DNA of 37,558 nucleotides from Ligilactobacillus pobuzihii E100301 = KCTC 13174 (lineage in GTDB: Bacteria > Bacillota > Bacilli > Lactobacillales > Lactobacillaceae): positions 1-37,558 of the forward strand of contig NZ_APCP01000066.1 of assembly GCF_000349725.1 (NCBI RefSeq). Reading direction: 5' to 3'. Below, piece by piece: positions 15,930 to 25,184 of the stretch. The notes under the pieces were generated by a model. The model worked only from the letters and a program-made list of their open reading frames with translations. It was not told where the DNA came from and made no database searches. The stretch's first letter is position 1. Each line of letters opens with the position of its first letter. A program made the translations under genes and the position numbers.

Positions 15930-16000
15930 AAGTCAGCGACCGAGTGAAACGAGGTCAATGCGCACTTACACGTCATATACATGACGTTGTGCTAAACCCA
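15930..16000. other. oriT-like region
   Basis: The minus strand contains GTAAGTGCGC (15969-15960), matching the nick-region core of RSF1010/pSK41-like MOBQ origins (TAAGTGCGC). Next to it are the inverted repeat ACGTCAT-ATAC-ATGACGT (15970-15987) and the imperfect repeat GACCGAGTG/GAGGTC at 15938-15956. It lies between the divergent accessory genes and mobA. The exact nick position is inferred. Confidence 0.7.
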
Positions 16001-16076
16001 TTAAAACTTGTATCAGAAGTCGCCGATGGCGACAACAAAAATTAAAACCAAACCCACAAAGAAAGGAGACAACAGC

Positions 16077-18134
16077 ATGGCAATTTTTCATATGAGTTTT
16101 CAAAATATAAGCGCAGGAAAAATGCGTAGTGCGGTTGCTAGTGCGAGTTATCGCAGTGGCGATAAGTTGTTTTCTGATAAAGAGGGTAAGACCTATTCTT
16201 ATGCAAGAGATGTTAAACCAGAAGCATTTATTTTAACACCAAAAAATGCCCCTGATTGGGCAAAAGATAGGCAAAAATTATGGAATGAAGTTGAGAAGAA
16301 AGACCGTAAAGCAAATTCACGGTATGCTAAAGAGTTTAACGTGGCTTTACCGGTTGAATTATCAGAACAAGATCAAAAAGATTTACTAACAAAATATGTA
16401 CAAGAAAATTTTGTTAATCCAGGTATGGTTGCCGATGTGGCAATTCATAGAGATCACCCAGATAATCCACACGCTCATGTGATGTTAACCAATCGCCCAT
16501 TTAATCCCGATGGTACTTGGGGACAGAAAACAAAAACCGAATACATTTTAGATAGTCATGGTAATAAAACTAAGACCCCTGCAGGGAATGTGAGAAACCG
16601 AAAAATTTGGTTAGTTGATTGGGATAAAAAAGAAAAAATAACTGAATGGCGTCACAATTGGGCTACCGCTGTTAATCAAGTTTTAGAAGCTAAAAATTTA
16701 CCAGACCTTATTAGTGAAAAATCATATGAAGAACAAGGAATTGATGAAGTGGCAACACAACACGAGGGTATCAATTCACAGAAAGAAAAGCGCCAAGAAT
16801 TTAATCAAAATGTTAAGCAACAACGACAAGCAAAAGCAGAAGCAAAAAATGCTAATGAAAAAATCCATAATGAACGCCGTATGCAAACCTTACAGCGCCA
16901 TTATTCATTTGATGAAAAACGACTGGTTGCACAGTTAAGTAATCGACTAAAAACATTTGTTAGCTTAGAGAACCTAGATGAGAAGCAACGTATGCTGTTT
17001 AATTGGAAAAATAGTGCCATGATTAAGCAAGCAGTAGGGGAAGATGTGACTAAACAATTAGTTACAATTACACAACAAGAAAAGTCACTATCAGAAGCCA
17101 ATCAATTATTGGATAAAGTCGTTAATCGAACCGTTTCAAAACTTTATCCTGACGTTGATTTTGAGCAAATAACAATGGCAGAAAAACGGGAGTTAGTTAA
17201 GGAGACGGACAGCGAACAAAGGGTATTTACAGGAGATGAACTAAAAGACCGTTTAGCCATGATAAGAACAAACATTATCAATCAACAGGTTCTGACGTTT
17301 ACAAAGCGCCCATTTGCTAGTTGGTTAATGCTTGAAAAACAAGAACAGCGAGCTAAGGAAAATATTAGTGATATTTTGGCTAATAAAGGTTACCACCTAG
17401 CAGATATTAAGCGTACAAAGGGTACATTGTTAAGTGACTTTGATGAGAAACAACAAGCTGTTTTAAAGAAGAATATCAAAGAACTTTCAGCAATAAATGA
17501 GACTAAACAAGTGGTTGATACGCAATATAACAACGTATTAAGTAAGACTTTCCCTGATATGAACTTGGATAAAGTCCAAATGAAAGAAAAAGAGCGGTTA
17601 TATACAGCGGTTATTTATTACAATCCTGAACGCAAACCACTAGAAAAGCGTGATTTAGATCAGTTGAGAAATAATCCGCCTGTCCAATTCACGTCACAAG
17701 AACATGCACAAGGTCTTGCTTATTTAAGCGGACAGGTTAAACCAGATGAGATTAAAAACGCTAATTTGTTACGTGTATTGAATAACAGAGGCACACAACA
17801 ACTATTTATTGGCGAAGCAGGACAAGATAAAAAGATTTCTGCTAAGCAACTTGAACAGGCCAAGCAGGCAGTAAAGCAACATAATCAAAAGAATGATGAT
17901 TTCAGAAAAGAGAATATGCCTGATTATCGAGCCGTCAACTATAACGAAAACACACCAGCAAGATATTTGAACAAATTACTATCAGACACCTTGATAAGCT
18001 TGCTTTACGAGAATAACCAAGACCAGGAGCGTAACAAGCAAAAGAAAGGACAAAGAGAATTGGAATACGAACTAGAGAAAAAGAAACGTCAACATCATAA
18101 ACATGGACGTCGTGGTGGTACGATTCACAGATAA
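16077..18134 (+). CDS. mobA: MobA/MobL-type relaxase (MOBQ)
   Basis: 685 residues from the ATG at 16077, selected because GAAAGGAG lies 9 bases upstream. The N-terminal relaxase domain has Tyr25 in SASYRSG, the nicking residue, and the metal-binding histidine triad HRDHPDNPHAHV (residues 124-135). IWLVDWDKKEKITEWRHNW follows. The remaining 450 residues are helical and highly charged without a primase or helicase motif I can see. The enzyme cuts and holds one strand at oriT and leads it into the recipient; transfer needs a helper conjugation machine, none of which is encoded here. The C-terminus is basic (KKKRQHHKHGRRGG). Confidence 0.93.
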   Translation: MAIFHMSFQNISAGKMRSAVASASYRSGDKLFSDKEGKTYSYARDVKPEAFILTPKNAPDWAKDRQKLWNEVEKKDRKANSRYAKEFNVALPVELSEQDQKDLLTKYVQENFVNPGMVADVAIHRDHPDNPHAHVMLTNRPFNPDGTWGQKTKTEYILDSHGNKTKTPAGNVRNRKIWLVDWDKKEKITEWRHNWATAVNQVLEAKNLPDLISEKSYEEQGIDEVATQHEGINSQKEKRQEFNQNVKQQRQAKAEAKNANEKIHNERRMQTLQRHYSFDEKRLVAQLSNRLKTFVSLENLDEKQRMLFNWKNSAMIKQAVGEDVTKQLVTITQQEKSLSEANQLLDKVVNRTVSKLYPDVDFEQITMAEKRELVKETDSEQRVFTGDELKDRLAMIRTNIINQQVLTFTKRPFASWLMLEKQEQRAKENISDILANKGYHLADIKRTKGTLLSDFDEKQQAVLKKNIKELSAINETKQVVDTQYNNVLSKTFPDMNLDKVQMKEKERLYTAVIYYNPERKPLEKRDLDQLRNNPPVQFTSQEHAQGLAYLSGQVKPDEIKNANLLRVLNNRGTQQLFIGEAGQDKKISAKQLEQAKQAVKQHNQKNDDFRKENMPDYRAVNYNENTPARYLNKLLSDTLISLLYENNQDQERNKQKKGQRELEYELEKKKRQHHKHGRRGGTIHR

Positions 18135-18192
18135 AGTAGTAGGCGAATTTAAAAATGTAAAAATATATAGTTACACCGTAACCATTTTCGTG

Positions 18193-18219
18193 AAAAAGCC
18201 TAGAAATAGGTGCTTTTTT
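18193..18219 (+). terminator. Terminator after mobA
   Basis: AAAAAGCC, TAGAAATA, GGTGCTTTTTT: a weaker version of the hairpin at 2254, followed by about 45 bases that also resemble the sequence there. Confidence 0.65.
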
Positions 18220-18322
18220 ATGTTTTGATGTTTGAGAAACGCATTATAAGCACGCTTTCAGTTAATAGATTAGGTAATTATCAACCAAATAGTTAATGAC
18301 GACGTCTAAATTATTGATGTAA

Positions 18323-18375
18323 GGTAGATTGTAAAATTAATCCGAACAGCGTTCGGATTAATTTTACAATCTACC
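18323..18375. repeat. 53-bp palindrome made of IS30 ends
   Basis: Two perfect 25-base arms, starting GGTAGATTGTAAAATTAATC, face each other around AGC. They match the left end of the IS30 copy at 8255. TAA lies on both outer sides (18320-18322, 18376-18378). Confidence 0.8.
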
Positions 18376-18447
18376 TAATTAGTTTTAATATTTTTAAGTT
18401 GATATTATAACTTAATGAATTATCTAATAAGAATTGGTTGATATATA

Positions 18448-19121
18448 GCTGATACGAATAAATTCTTCGATGATGCCTGCAAGATCAAGGGGCAACCGAC
18501 GATAACGCCACCCTTAAAATTGCTTGATCAAATGTTTTACCTAGAACGGGGCTGGCGTGATCTAACACCAACCAAGCACAAAGAACTACGCCAGGAACAA
18601 TTAAAGCCAGTGATCAAGCAATTTTGGCAGTGGTGTGATCAAGCGGTGGCCACCCCGAAATCACGTTTAGGTCGTGCTTTGACCTATGCCCAAAACCAAC
18701 GGTCTATGCTTAATCGTGTGCTGGACTATGGCGAGATTGATTTAAGCAATAACGCCACTGAACGAAATGTGAAGTCTTTCGTGATTGGGCGCAAGAATTG
18801 GCTTTTCGCCACCAGTCCCGCAGGGGCACAGGCTAATGCGATTTGGCTGACCTTGATTGAAACTGCGAAGGCTAATGGATTGGATCCACGGCAATATCTC
18901 GAATATCTGCTTAATCAATTAGGGCAACTACCCGTTTTTCCAACTGAGGAAGAATTGGCGGTCTATTTGCCATGGCAACAAGTGCCAGACAAAAAGGTTT
19001 GGCGTGATCAAGAAGCGTAGACTCTTGGCTAATTTAAAATCAAACAGCGCTACTGATTCGAACCAAAAAGTTTCGGATCAGTGGCGCTGCTTTTGATTAC
19101 GATCGTTTATTGGGTGCTTAC
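18448..19121 (+). mobile_element. IS66-family remnant (right part)
   Basis: The C-terminal part of an IS66 transposase is followed by a 100-base tail that ends ATTGGGTGCTTAC, matching IS66-type right ends (GTAAGCACCC inward). The left part is missing; the IS30-derived palindrome and unrelated A/T-rich sequence precede it. Confidence 0.75.
18451..19020 (+). pseudogene. IS66 transposase (TnpC), C-terminal fragment
   Basis: The frame reads in from about 18451 without a start (KFFDDACKIKGQPTITPPLK) and gives about 190 residues. EIDLSNNATERNVKSFVIGRKNWLF contains the conserved Glu of the DDE triad and the NN.ER.. motif of IS66 transposases; SPAGAQANAIWLTLIETAKAN follows. The normal protein has over 500 residues, so the first two catalytic Asp residues are missing and it cannot act. 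Confidence 0.85.
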
Positions 19122-19186
19122 AAAAAATTAAATTTATTTTGTGAATTGCCTACATATTGTGTATTATTAAAGTAACTTTATATTTG

Positions 19187-19225
19187 TTAGATTGTAAAAT
19201 TAATCTGAATGCTGTTCGTACAAAA
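19187..19225 (+). repeat. Diverged IS30 end
   Basis: TTAGATTGTAAAATTAATCT followed by GAATGCTGTTCGTAC resembles the first 40 bases of the IS at 8255. No transposase follows; the group II intron remnant begins about 60 bases on. Confidence 0.6.
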
Positions 19226-19288
19226 TAAATTAGGTTCACTTCACAATGATTTTTGATTGTTTACTAACAAATTTTATAATTAATAGAA

Positions 19289-19747
19289 CTAGCCAGGCCA
19301 CAACTTATAACTATTGTCGGAAAATACCTGTTCAAAGATTGGTATCAACTGTTGTGCCACGGCTTGTTGAACTACACGGTCGACGACCGTTGGGATTCCC
19401 AGCTTGCGCTTTGAGCCGTCCGGCTTAGGGATTTCTACTCGCTTGACCGGCTGAGGCTGATAGCTTTCAGAGCGCAACTCTTCCACCAACTTTGTGTTAT
19501 TTTCTTTCAAGTAAGGACCGAGTTCTTCAACGGACATGCCGTCGATTCCCCCAGCACCTTTATTACGTTTGACATGCTGGTAGGCCACATTTAAATTATT
19601 GCGGTCTAAAATCTTCTCACATAATAAGCCATTCTGAATTCTCTGTTCACCAAAAACAATACTACGCGCTCCTGTTTTCTCTCGCCCTTCCAGGGCTACC
19701 CTTCGCAGGTAGTCAGCTTTATTTTCTGTTTTCTGCGATTGTCGCAT
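19289..19747 (-). pseudogene. Group II intron reverse transcriptase, N-terminal fragment
   Basis: Starting at the ATG read as MRQSQKTENKADYLRR (TTGGAGG 8 bases before it), the product follows the protein of the intact intron through NKGAGGIDGMSVEELGPYLK, PKPDGSKRKLGIPTVVDRVV and VFSDNSY. It then ends in KLWPG and a stop, where homology is lost. RT motifs 3-7, including YADD, are missing, so it is dead. Protein identity with the complete copy is clearly below 100 percent (for example EEL/IEA, QAVAQQLI/QALQQQLS), so the two are separate arrivals rather than a recent duplication. Confidence 0.85.
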
Positions 19748-20176
19748 TGTTTCTACCTCCAAGATGAATTAAAATTATTGTTGTTCAGCCCTTCACCTTT
19801 ACTGGCTACTATGGCCTCGGCTGACTTCTGCCACGGACAACCCAGCATTACTGTTGAGCCTGTTCCTGCTAGAATTAACTCCCAGCTTGAGGGAACCGCC
19901 ATGGCAGACCTCCCCGGGTAAGAACAGTAGCTTTCACATCAAACCGTTGGCTTTACTGTGACGGTTTCGAGTGGTCAAGGACTTCGGTTTGTGTAGCAAC
20001 CTCATCCCACCGTTTCCAGCCTTTTAGCCACTTCTTGTACATCGATTCGATGCTTTGTCTAAGACTTCCTTCAGATTCTACCTCACGATAGACACCCTTG
20101 CCTTCGACTCGTAATACCGACCACTTCGGCTCACAGCGGACTTACACCGCCTAGTTACTGCACATGCCGGGCGCAC
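19289..20176 (-). mobile_element. Group IIC intron remnant, 3' part lost
   Basis: The minus strand begins GTGCGCCCGGCATG at 20176 and matches the full intron at 35207 through the RNA part (19763-20176) and the first 150 codons of the reverse transcriptase. It is broken at about 19290. Directly upstream on the same strand is the hairpin CCACTGGAACTTC/GAAGTTCCAGTGG, a terminator type site as class C introns prefer. Confidence 0.85.
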
Positions 20177-20185
20177 TCAAAGATT

Positions 20186-20217
20186 CCACTGGAACTTCAA
20201 CCTAGAAGTTCCAGTGG
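20186..20217. terminator. Hairpin used as group II intron target
   Basis: CCACTGGAACTTC, AACCTA, GAAGTTCCAGTGG. It lies 9 bases before the intron 5' end (minus-strand sense, followed by TCTTTGA). It was probably the terminator of a gene now lost. Confidence 0.65.
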
Positions 20218-20485
20218 ATCGGCTGAAAGTCTTAAAAACCCTGAAAATCTACATATTGAAAAAACATTCCTGGAAAATTTCCCGAATACATTGGTCTCCA
20301 CGAAAGCGATAGTTTCAGAACTATTTGGTGTCTATTCTCAAATCGGTAATACCGAAGTAGTTGCTAAATTCAATGCACGTGGCTTTACGAAATCGAGGTC
20401 AAAGTTAAGTACAATTTTGACTTAAACAGCGTCCTCTCCTTCGACTCAGAAAGTGAAGAAGCCGTTTACTAATTTTTTCCAAAAC
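20218..20485. other. Stretch without a recognisable gene
   Basis: This stretch between the intron remnant and the MMPL terminator has one plus-strand open frame of about 70 codons (ESLKNPENLHIEKTFLENFP, ending FTKSRSKLSTILT) without start or ribosome-binding site. It may be the scrap of an older gene. I recognise nothing else here. Confidence 0.3.
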
Positions 20486-20540
20486 AAAAAAAGCTTCTGT
20501 TAATTTGATCTGAAAAGTCCAAAACAACAGAAGCTTTTTA
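20486..20540. terminator. Terminator of the MMPL gene
   Basis: AAAAAGCTTCTGTT (20488-20502) and AACAGAAGCTTTTT (20525-20539) pair perfectly. T runs are present on both sides, so it can act in both directions; it ends the minus-strand MMPL transcript. Confidence 0.8.
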
Positions 20541-20566
20541 TTGTGAAAATTTTAATTAAAAACTAA

Positions 20567-23266
20567 TTACTTCTTTTTCTTTTGTTTCATTTTATCATCC
20601 AATGGATATGTCAACCTGATCAAGCTGCTGTTGATCGTTGGGATAGCGAAGACTAAAATTAGCAGCCCGCTCATGACCCCAATTGCCACTTGCGTTAGGG
20701 TGACAACATTGGCTGGAATCAATGCCGCAAAGGTCCCGCCAAGAATCAGTGCAGCGGAGATCACGACTGTCCCGACCATGCCAGATGCTTTCACGATCCG
20801 CCGACTAGGCACGTCATTCCAGGCTCCGTACTCACGATATTTGCTCATCAAGAAGATACTGTAGTCCACCCCTAATGCTATTAACATGACAAAAGTGAAG
20901 AACGGTGTATTCCAGCTTAACATCTTTTCATCTAAGAACATTCCGCTTAGCCAGCGCGCAATGCTGATCCCGCCAAAATAGGACAACAGTAGTGTCCCGA
21001 TGATATAAAGCGGCTGTAAAATCGACCGAGTCACCAACATTAAAGCTATGCCGATCCCAACCAACATTAAAGTGGCACTGCGGATAAAATCAGCCTGCGA
21101 GACTCTTGCAGTATCGTCTAAACTGGCAGATTGACCGCCAACCGCAACACGAGCGCCTTTCAAGGAAGTCCCTTGGAGATTATTTTTAACTTGTGCCTGC
21201 AAGGCATTAACTTTATCCAGCGATTTTTTAGCTGCCGGGTCCGAACTTAATATGACCGTGAACTTAGCGGTCTTCTTATCAGCGGAAAGATAATTATCCT
21301 GGGCACTCTTAAAAGTTGAGCTCTGCAAAACATTTTGCGGAATATAAAATGTTGCCCCGGCCGCTGAATTTTGCAAGCCTTGCAAATATTGGCTCATTGA
21401 GGTCATCCCACCATTGATTTGAGCCAGCCCTTTAGATGCCTGATTAATGCGAGCTTGCTGCTCCTTAAGCTGCTGTCCTGTTCCTTGCGCATCCTGACCA
21501 ATTACCTGGGTGTATGCCGCAATATCTTGCAAGCTTTGCTGCAGCTTATTTAAGGTTGCCTTTTGCTGTCCTTGCATCTGCTGCAACATGACACCCAGTA
21601 GCTGTAGTTGTTGTGCAGACAAAGGCTGACCGGCTGCTGTCATTTTTTGCTGTAATTGCGGCAAGATATTTTGCTGGCTAGAATTGCTCTGTGATGTCGA
21701 CTGGATTTCTTTTAATTTTTGCCCGATCAATTGAGCCTTGTTTCCGATATCTTTCAGTTGACTGCTATCAAAAGAACTAGTTTCTGTTTGGCGGCTGATC
21801 TCACTTAAACCGGACTGGGCCTTGCCTGTTTGCCCGTTTAAATTTCTCAACTGGTCTTGAACATAGAGTTGGTTGATTTTAGTCCCGCTTGGTCGCGTTA
21901 CAGAAGCCACTGTTTTGATTCCAGACTGGTCCTTGATTTGACGTGTGATCTGGTCAAGGTTTTTCAGATCTTTTTCGTTATTCAACTTATGGTTTGACTG
22001 AATATAAATCGTGGTTGGTTCTACTGTCCCCTGACTAAAGTGTTGCTGGACCACCTTAAAACCTTGCCTCGAAGAGTAATTTTCCGGCAATTCAATGGTC
22101 GTGTCATAGTTTAAACCATTCTGGTAGGTGAAAACAAATGGTACTGAAACCAGAAACACGATTCCCAAGGCGATGAAAGGATGAGATACAGAATTCTTTG
22201 AAAGAAAATTCCATAAATGATTCGTTTTCGTCTCAACCTGCTGATGATTGGGCCAAAAGACTTTTTCTCCCAGTGTCGCCATAAAGAAAGGATTCAGCGT
22301 CAACAAAACTAACAAGAGAACCGCAACCCCGATCCCAACACCAAGCGCTGAGCGATAAATCGAAAACTTGGCCAAAGCCAAGGTCAAGAAGCCAATCAGG
22401 ACTGAGCTGCCTGAATAAAGGATCGTTTTGCCAGCAACTTTCAGTGAATGTTTAGTTGCTTCATGTTTCTCTAATCCTTGACTCAAATCATTTTTGAATT
22501 GGTGGTATAAAAGGATGTTATAATCTGTCCCAATTCCGAACATAACAACGACCATAAACACTTGAGTGAAATTAGAAATCGTCAGCCAACCGTTTTCGGC
22601 TAAATTCATCACGATCGCTAATGACACAATGAAACTAAGACCAACTGACAGTAGTGAAATCAATGGTGTGATCGCCGAACGGAAAATCACGATCAAGACC
22701 AGCAAAATAAAAATTACTGCAATAGCCTCAGTTTTTTTGATTCCTTCTTCAGTTGCTCGGCTAAAATCGTCATTTAGAACATCACCGCCCGTAACGTAAG
22801 TTTTAACTCCTGCTGTGGTTGCAGCTTTTTTCAAATTTCGGGTACTTTCCCGTACAGACTGTTTCTTACTGACATCTAACTGCAAAAGTTGGGTCGACTT
22901 ATCTTTAGACACCAACTGTTTTTGCGTGGCAGAATTATCCGCGGCAGTCGTGAACTTTTTGATTCCGTATTTACCTTTGTCAGCCTTTAATTTATGAATG
23001 GTTTGCGTGATTTTCTTTTGCTGTTGACCGCTCAGCTGCCGGTCACCATTGTTAAAAACAACAACGATCTGCCTAGTGTTCTTGAGATGATGCCCCCAAT
23101 CTTGCTGGATAGTCTTGGCAACTTCGCTTTTGGCAGAACTTGGGATCTGCGTCTGTCCATGCTCGGCTACGACCTGCGAAATATTTGGTAAGGCGAACAG
23201 ACTAACAATCCCGATCACTAGCCAAGTAATCAAAGATAACCAGTAATTTTGTTTAAAGTTCCCCAT
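20567..23266 (-). CDS. MMPL/RND-family membrane transporter
   Basis: 899 residues with the internal duplication of MMPL transporters. One membrane helix (about 8-30) is followed by a 150-residue outside domain and five helices (about 175-345); a second copy begins at about 365 and ends with helices at 725-885. GIGTDYNILLYHQF in the first half and ALGVDYSIFLMSKYREYG in the second are the Asp-Tyr proton-relay motifs. The second outside domain has a long Gln-rich helical region. GAGGGAG precedes the ATG. These proteins use proton flow to export lipids or lipophilic toxic compounds. The divergent TetR gene at 23415 probably represses it. Composition is lactobacillus-like and it ends in a clear terminator. 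Confidence 0.9.
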   Translation of the reverse strand: MGNFKQNYWLSLITWLVIGIVSLFALPNISQVVAEHGQTQIPSSAKSEVAKTIQQDWGHHLKNTRQIVVVFNNGDRQLSGQQQKKITQTIHKLKADKGKYGIKKFTTAADNSATQKQLVSKDKSTQLLQLDVSKKQSVRESTRNLKKAATTAGVKTYVTGGDVLNDDFSRATEEGIKKTEAIAVIFILLVLIVIFRSAITPLISLLSVGLSFIVSLAIVMNLAENGWLTISNFTQVFMVVVMFGIGTDYNILLYHQFKNDLSQGLEKHEATKHSLKVAGKTILYSGSSVLIGFLTLALAKFSIYRSALGVGIGVAVLLLVLLTLNPFFMATLGEKVFWPNHQQVETKTNHLWNFLSKNSVSHPFIALGIVFLVSVPFVFTYQNGLNYDTTIELPENYSSRQGFKVVQQHFSQGTVEPTTIYIQSNHKLNNEKDLKNLDQITRQIKDQSGIKTVASVTRPSGTKINQLYVQDQLRNLNGQTGKAQSGLSEISRQTETSSFDSSQLKDIGNKAQLIGQKLKEIQSTSQSNSSQQNILPQLQQKMTAAGQPLSAQQLQLLGVMLQQMQGQQKATLNKLQQSLQDIAAYTQVIGQDAQGTGQQLKEQQARINQASKGLAQINGGMTSMSQYLQGLQNSAAGATFYIPQNVLQSSTFKSAQDNYLSADKKTAKFTVILSSDPAAKKSLDKVNALQAQVKNNLQGTSLKGARVAVGGQSASLDDTARVSQADFIRSATLMLVGIGIALMLVTRSILQPLYIIGTLLLSYFGGISIARWLSGMFLDEKMLSWNTPFFTFVMLIALGVDYSIFLMSKYREYGAWNDVPSRRIVKASGMVGTVVISAALILGGTFAALIPANVVTLTQVAIGVMSGLLILVFAIPTINSSLIRLTYPLDDKMKQKKKK

Positions 23267-23367
23267 CTTTTTCTCCCTCTTCGTCTACTTATTTTGGTAC
23301 ATGTGTTAAACTATTGAAAAATAGTAAAATTTAAACAAAAAATATTCAAGTCACATTCTTTTGCATT

Positions 23368-23383
23368 TGTTCAAAAATGAACA
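23368..23383. promoter_or_regulatory. Candidate TetR operator
   Basis: TGTTCA-AAAA-TGAACA is a perfect palindrome in the 148-bp space between the divergent MMPL and TetR genes. It is a plausible shared operator; a further GTTCA lies at 23397. Confidence 0.5.
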
Positions 23384-23414
23384 GACCTGTCAAAGTGTTC
23401 AAGGAGATGATTGA

Positions 23415-23978
23415 ATGAAAGTCTATTTAAATCATAAGCTTACTCGTGGGGCACGGCGTACACTAAACGCATTTTCTTCGGTTCTTTTAAACTTACTCCA
23501 ACAGGAAAAATTTGAAAAAATAACGGTCAACCAGATCTGCACAGACGCGTGTTACCCGCGAACGACTTTTTATAATTATTTTGAAGATAAGTATGACTTA
23601 CTGAATTATTGTTGGTTCCTAATCGTGAGCGATATTCAAATCAACAATACCCAGCATTTAACACCCGAAAAAGCGGCTCATCTTTATTTTGGCAATCTCT
23701 ATGATCTGTTGACCGAACGGAAGGATCTCTTAGATAAAATCTTGCTTCACAACGATATTGAAGGTCAAATGGTTCAAAGCTTTGCCAACTACCTCAAAAA
23801 AGAGGTCAACCAGATTATTGGTGAACTCGAATCCAGTCTTGAGCATCAAGTTCCTAAAAAATTGCTGGTGGCCTATCTTTCCGAAACCGTCATGGTTTTG
23901 TTAACTTGGATTTTTATCGACCAACATGACTTGCCTAAAGAAACCGCGATCGATTACTTGGAACAGCTGTTAGCCTAA
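23415..23978 (+). CDS. TetR/AcrR-family regulator
   Basis: 187 residues. The N-terminal helix-turn-helix is typical: ALxxLLQQEKFEKITVNQIC followed by CYPRTTFYNYFEDKYDLL, where TFYNYF is the recognition end of TetR proteins. The remaining 120 residues form the ligand domain (FGNLYDLLTERKDLLDKILL). AAGGAG lies 9 bases before the ATG. It is divergent from the MMPL gene with one palindrome between them, so repression of the transporter with relief by its substrate is the likely scheme. Confidence 0.9.
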   Translation: MKVYLNHKLTRGARRTLNAFSSVLLNLLQQEKFEKITVNQICTDACYPRTTFYNYFEDKYDLLNYCWFLIVSDIQINNTQHLTPEKAAHLYFGNLYDLLTERKDLLDKILLHNDIEGQMVQSFANYLKKEVNQIIGELESSLEHQVPKKLLVAYLSETVMVLLTWIFIDQHDLPKETAIDYLEQLLA

Positions 23979-24427
23979 CTGATGGAGCTAATCCAAAAAA
24001 GCAGCCTCACACTTTCTTACGTGCGGAATCTAAAAAAAACATTGACTACACTTACTTTTGGAAGGTAGTCGTTTACTTCAATTTTTACTTTTACGCTATC
24101 TACTTGATCCTTAGTAGCACTCAATTTGCAGTTCCATATAGGTGCACTTTACAACTTTTACCTCAGATCCTGCCTAATTAGCAAGAATTACAGAATCAGT
24201 GGGACAAATGCGCATAAAAACGCAATAAGCCGTGCTATTATCAAAAACCGAAATTTTATTAGTTTGACTCAAGAAGCCAAAAAGTACCAAACTTTTAAGA
24301 TACTTTTACAGCTCATAATAGGCGTAGATTCAAGAGCTAAGAAAAATAGTTAAATTTTGTAGAGCGCTGATACAGTCAAAAGATATACAAAATTCACTAC
24401 CACTTTTTATATGTTACATACATTTTT
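23979..24427. other. Intergenic stretch without a supported gene
   Basis: This contains a GTGAGGCTGC-like inverted patch right after the TetR gene (CAGCCTCACACTTTCTTACGTGCGG). A plus-strand frame of 75 codons (24126-24353) has no ribosome-binding site and an unconvincing product. I see no family signal. Confidence 0.3.
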
Positions 24428-24454
24428 AGGGTCCATTATTTAGTAATGGACCCT
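24428..24454. terminator. Hairpin before the recombinase module
   Basis: AGGGTCCATTA-TTTAG-TAATGGACCCT, perfect 11-base arms preceded by TTTTT on the left. A related hairpin lies at 25698 behind the module. Confidence 0.6.
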
Positions 24455-24568
24455 CAGAAAGCTTGATTTAACAGTCTCTTAATGGTAAGCTACCAATTAA
24501 GGGGCAAAAACAATCAAATTAATAGCAAAATCGCCCCTATTTTTTAATAAAAAAGGAGCGATTTTTTG

Positions 24569-25156
24569 ATGGAACAAAAAGTTTTACCGATCAAAGATTC
24601 GAACGTTTTACACCAGGTCCAGCGTTGTTTACAAGAAGATTTTAAAGCCGGCCGGCGTAATTACACTATTTTTCAGCTCGGCAAGGCAACTTTGTTGCGT
24701 GTGAGCGACATTTTAACGCTTAAACGGGCCGATGTCTTTGACGACAGGGGAAATGTGCGTCTCAACGCGTATCTCCACGACCACAAGACGGGGAAAGCCA
24801 ACCGCTTATACTTAAAGCCCGTTATCGGGGATCTCTTAGCCTACCAACAGTGGTTACAACAAGAAAATCTAGTCTCGCCCTGGCTCTTTCCCTCGACCCA
24901 GCACCCGGACCAGCATTTGACCGAAAAACAATTCTACAAGATCATGCGTAAAGTGGGCGACCTCTTAGATTTAGACTATCTAGGAACGCACACCATGCGC
25001 AAAACCGGCGCTTACCGCGTCTATGTTCAATCGAACTACAATATTGGGCTGGTCATGCACCTCTTGAATCACAGCAGTGAAGCCATGACTTTGGCTTACT
25101 TAGGGCTAGATCAGGCTAGCACGGAAGAAATGTTAGATAATATTGATTTTGGGTAA
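24569..25156 (+). CDS. Small tyrosine recombinase (XerD-like catalytic domain)
   Basis: 195 residues from the ATG at 24569 (AAAGGAG 10 bases upstream). It is a catalytic domain almost without the usual N-terminal core-binding domain. All active residues are seen: Arg44 (LLRVSDIL), Lys73 (DHKTGK), His141 and Arg144 (HTMRKT), His168 (LLNHSS) and Tyr177 (LAYLGL). Similar short recombinases occur on lactobacillus plasmids and may resolve multimers or move cassettes. Upstream, GGGGC and GCCCC flank about 28 bases (24500-24537), a possible site or terminator. GC content is higher than in the next gene, so the two may differ in origin. Confidence 0.88.
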   Translation: MEQKVLPIKDSNVLHQVQRCLQEDFKAGRRNYTIFQLGKATLLRVSDILTLKRADVFDDRGNVRLNAYLHDHKTGKANRLYLKPVIGDLLAYQQWLQQENLVSPWLFPSTQHPDQHLTEKQFYKIMRKVGDLLDLDYLGTHTMRKTGAYRVYVQSNYNIGLVMHLLNHSSEAMTLAYLGLDQASTEEMLDNIDFG

Positions 25157-25184
25157 AAATTAACTTAGTTGGGGGAGTACATAC

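Noticed and set aside
24126-24353. 75-codon open frame between TetR and the recombinase
   Set aside because: No ribosome-binding site, no family signal, unlikely residue composition; treated as chance.
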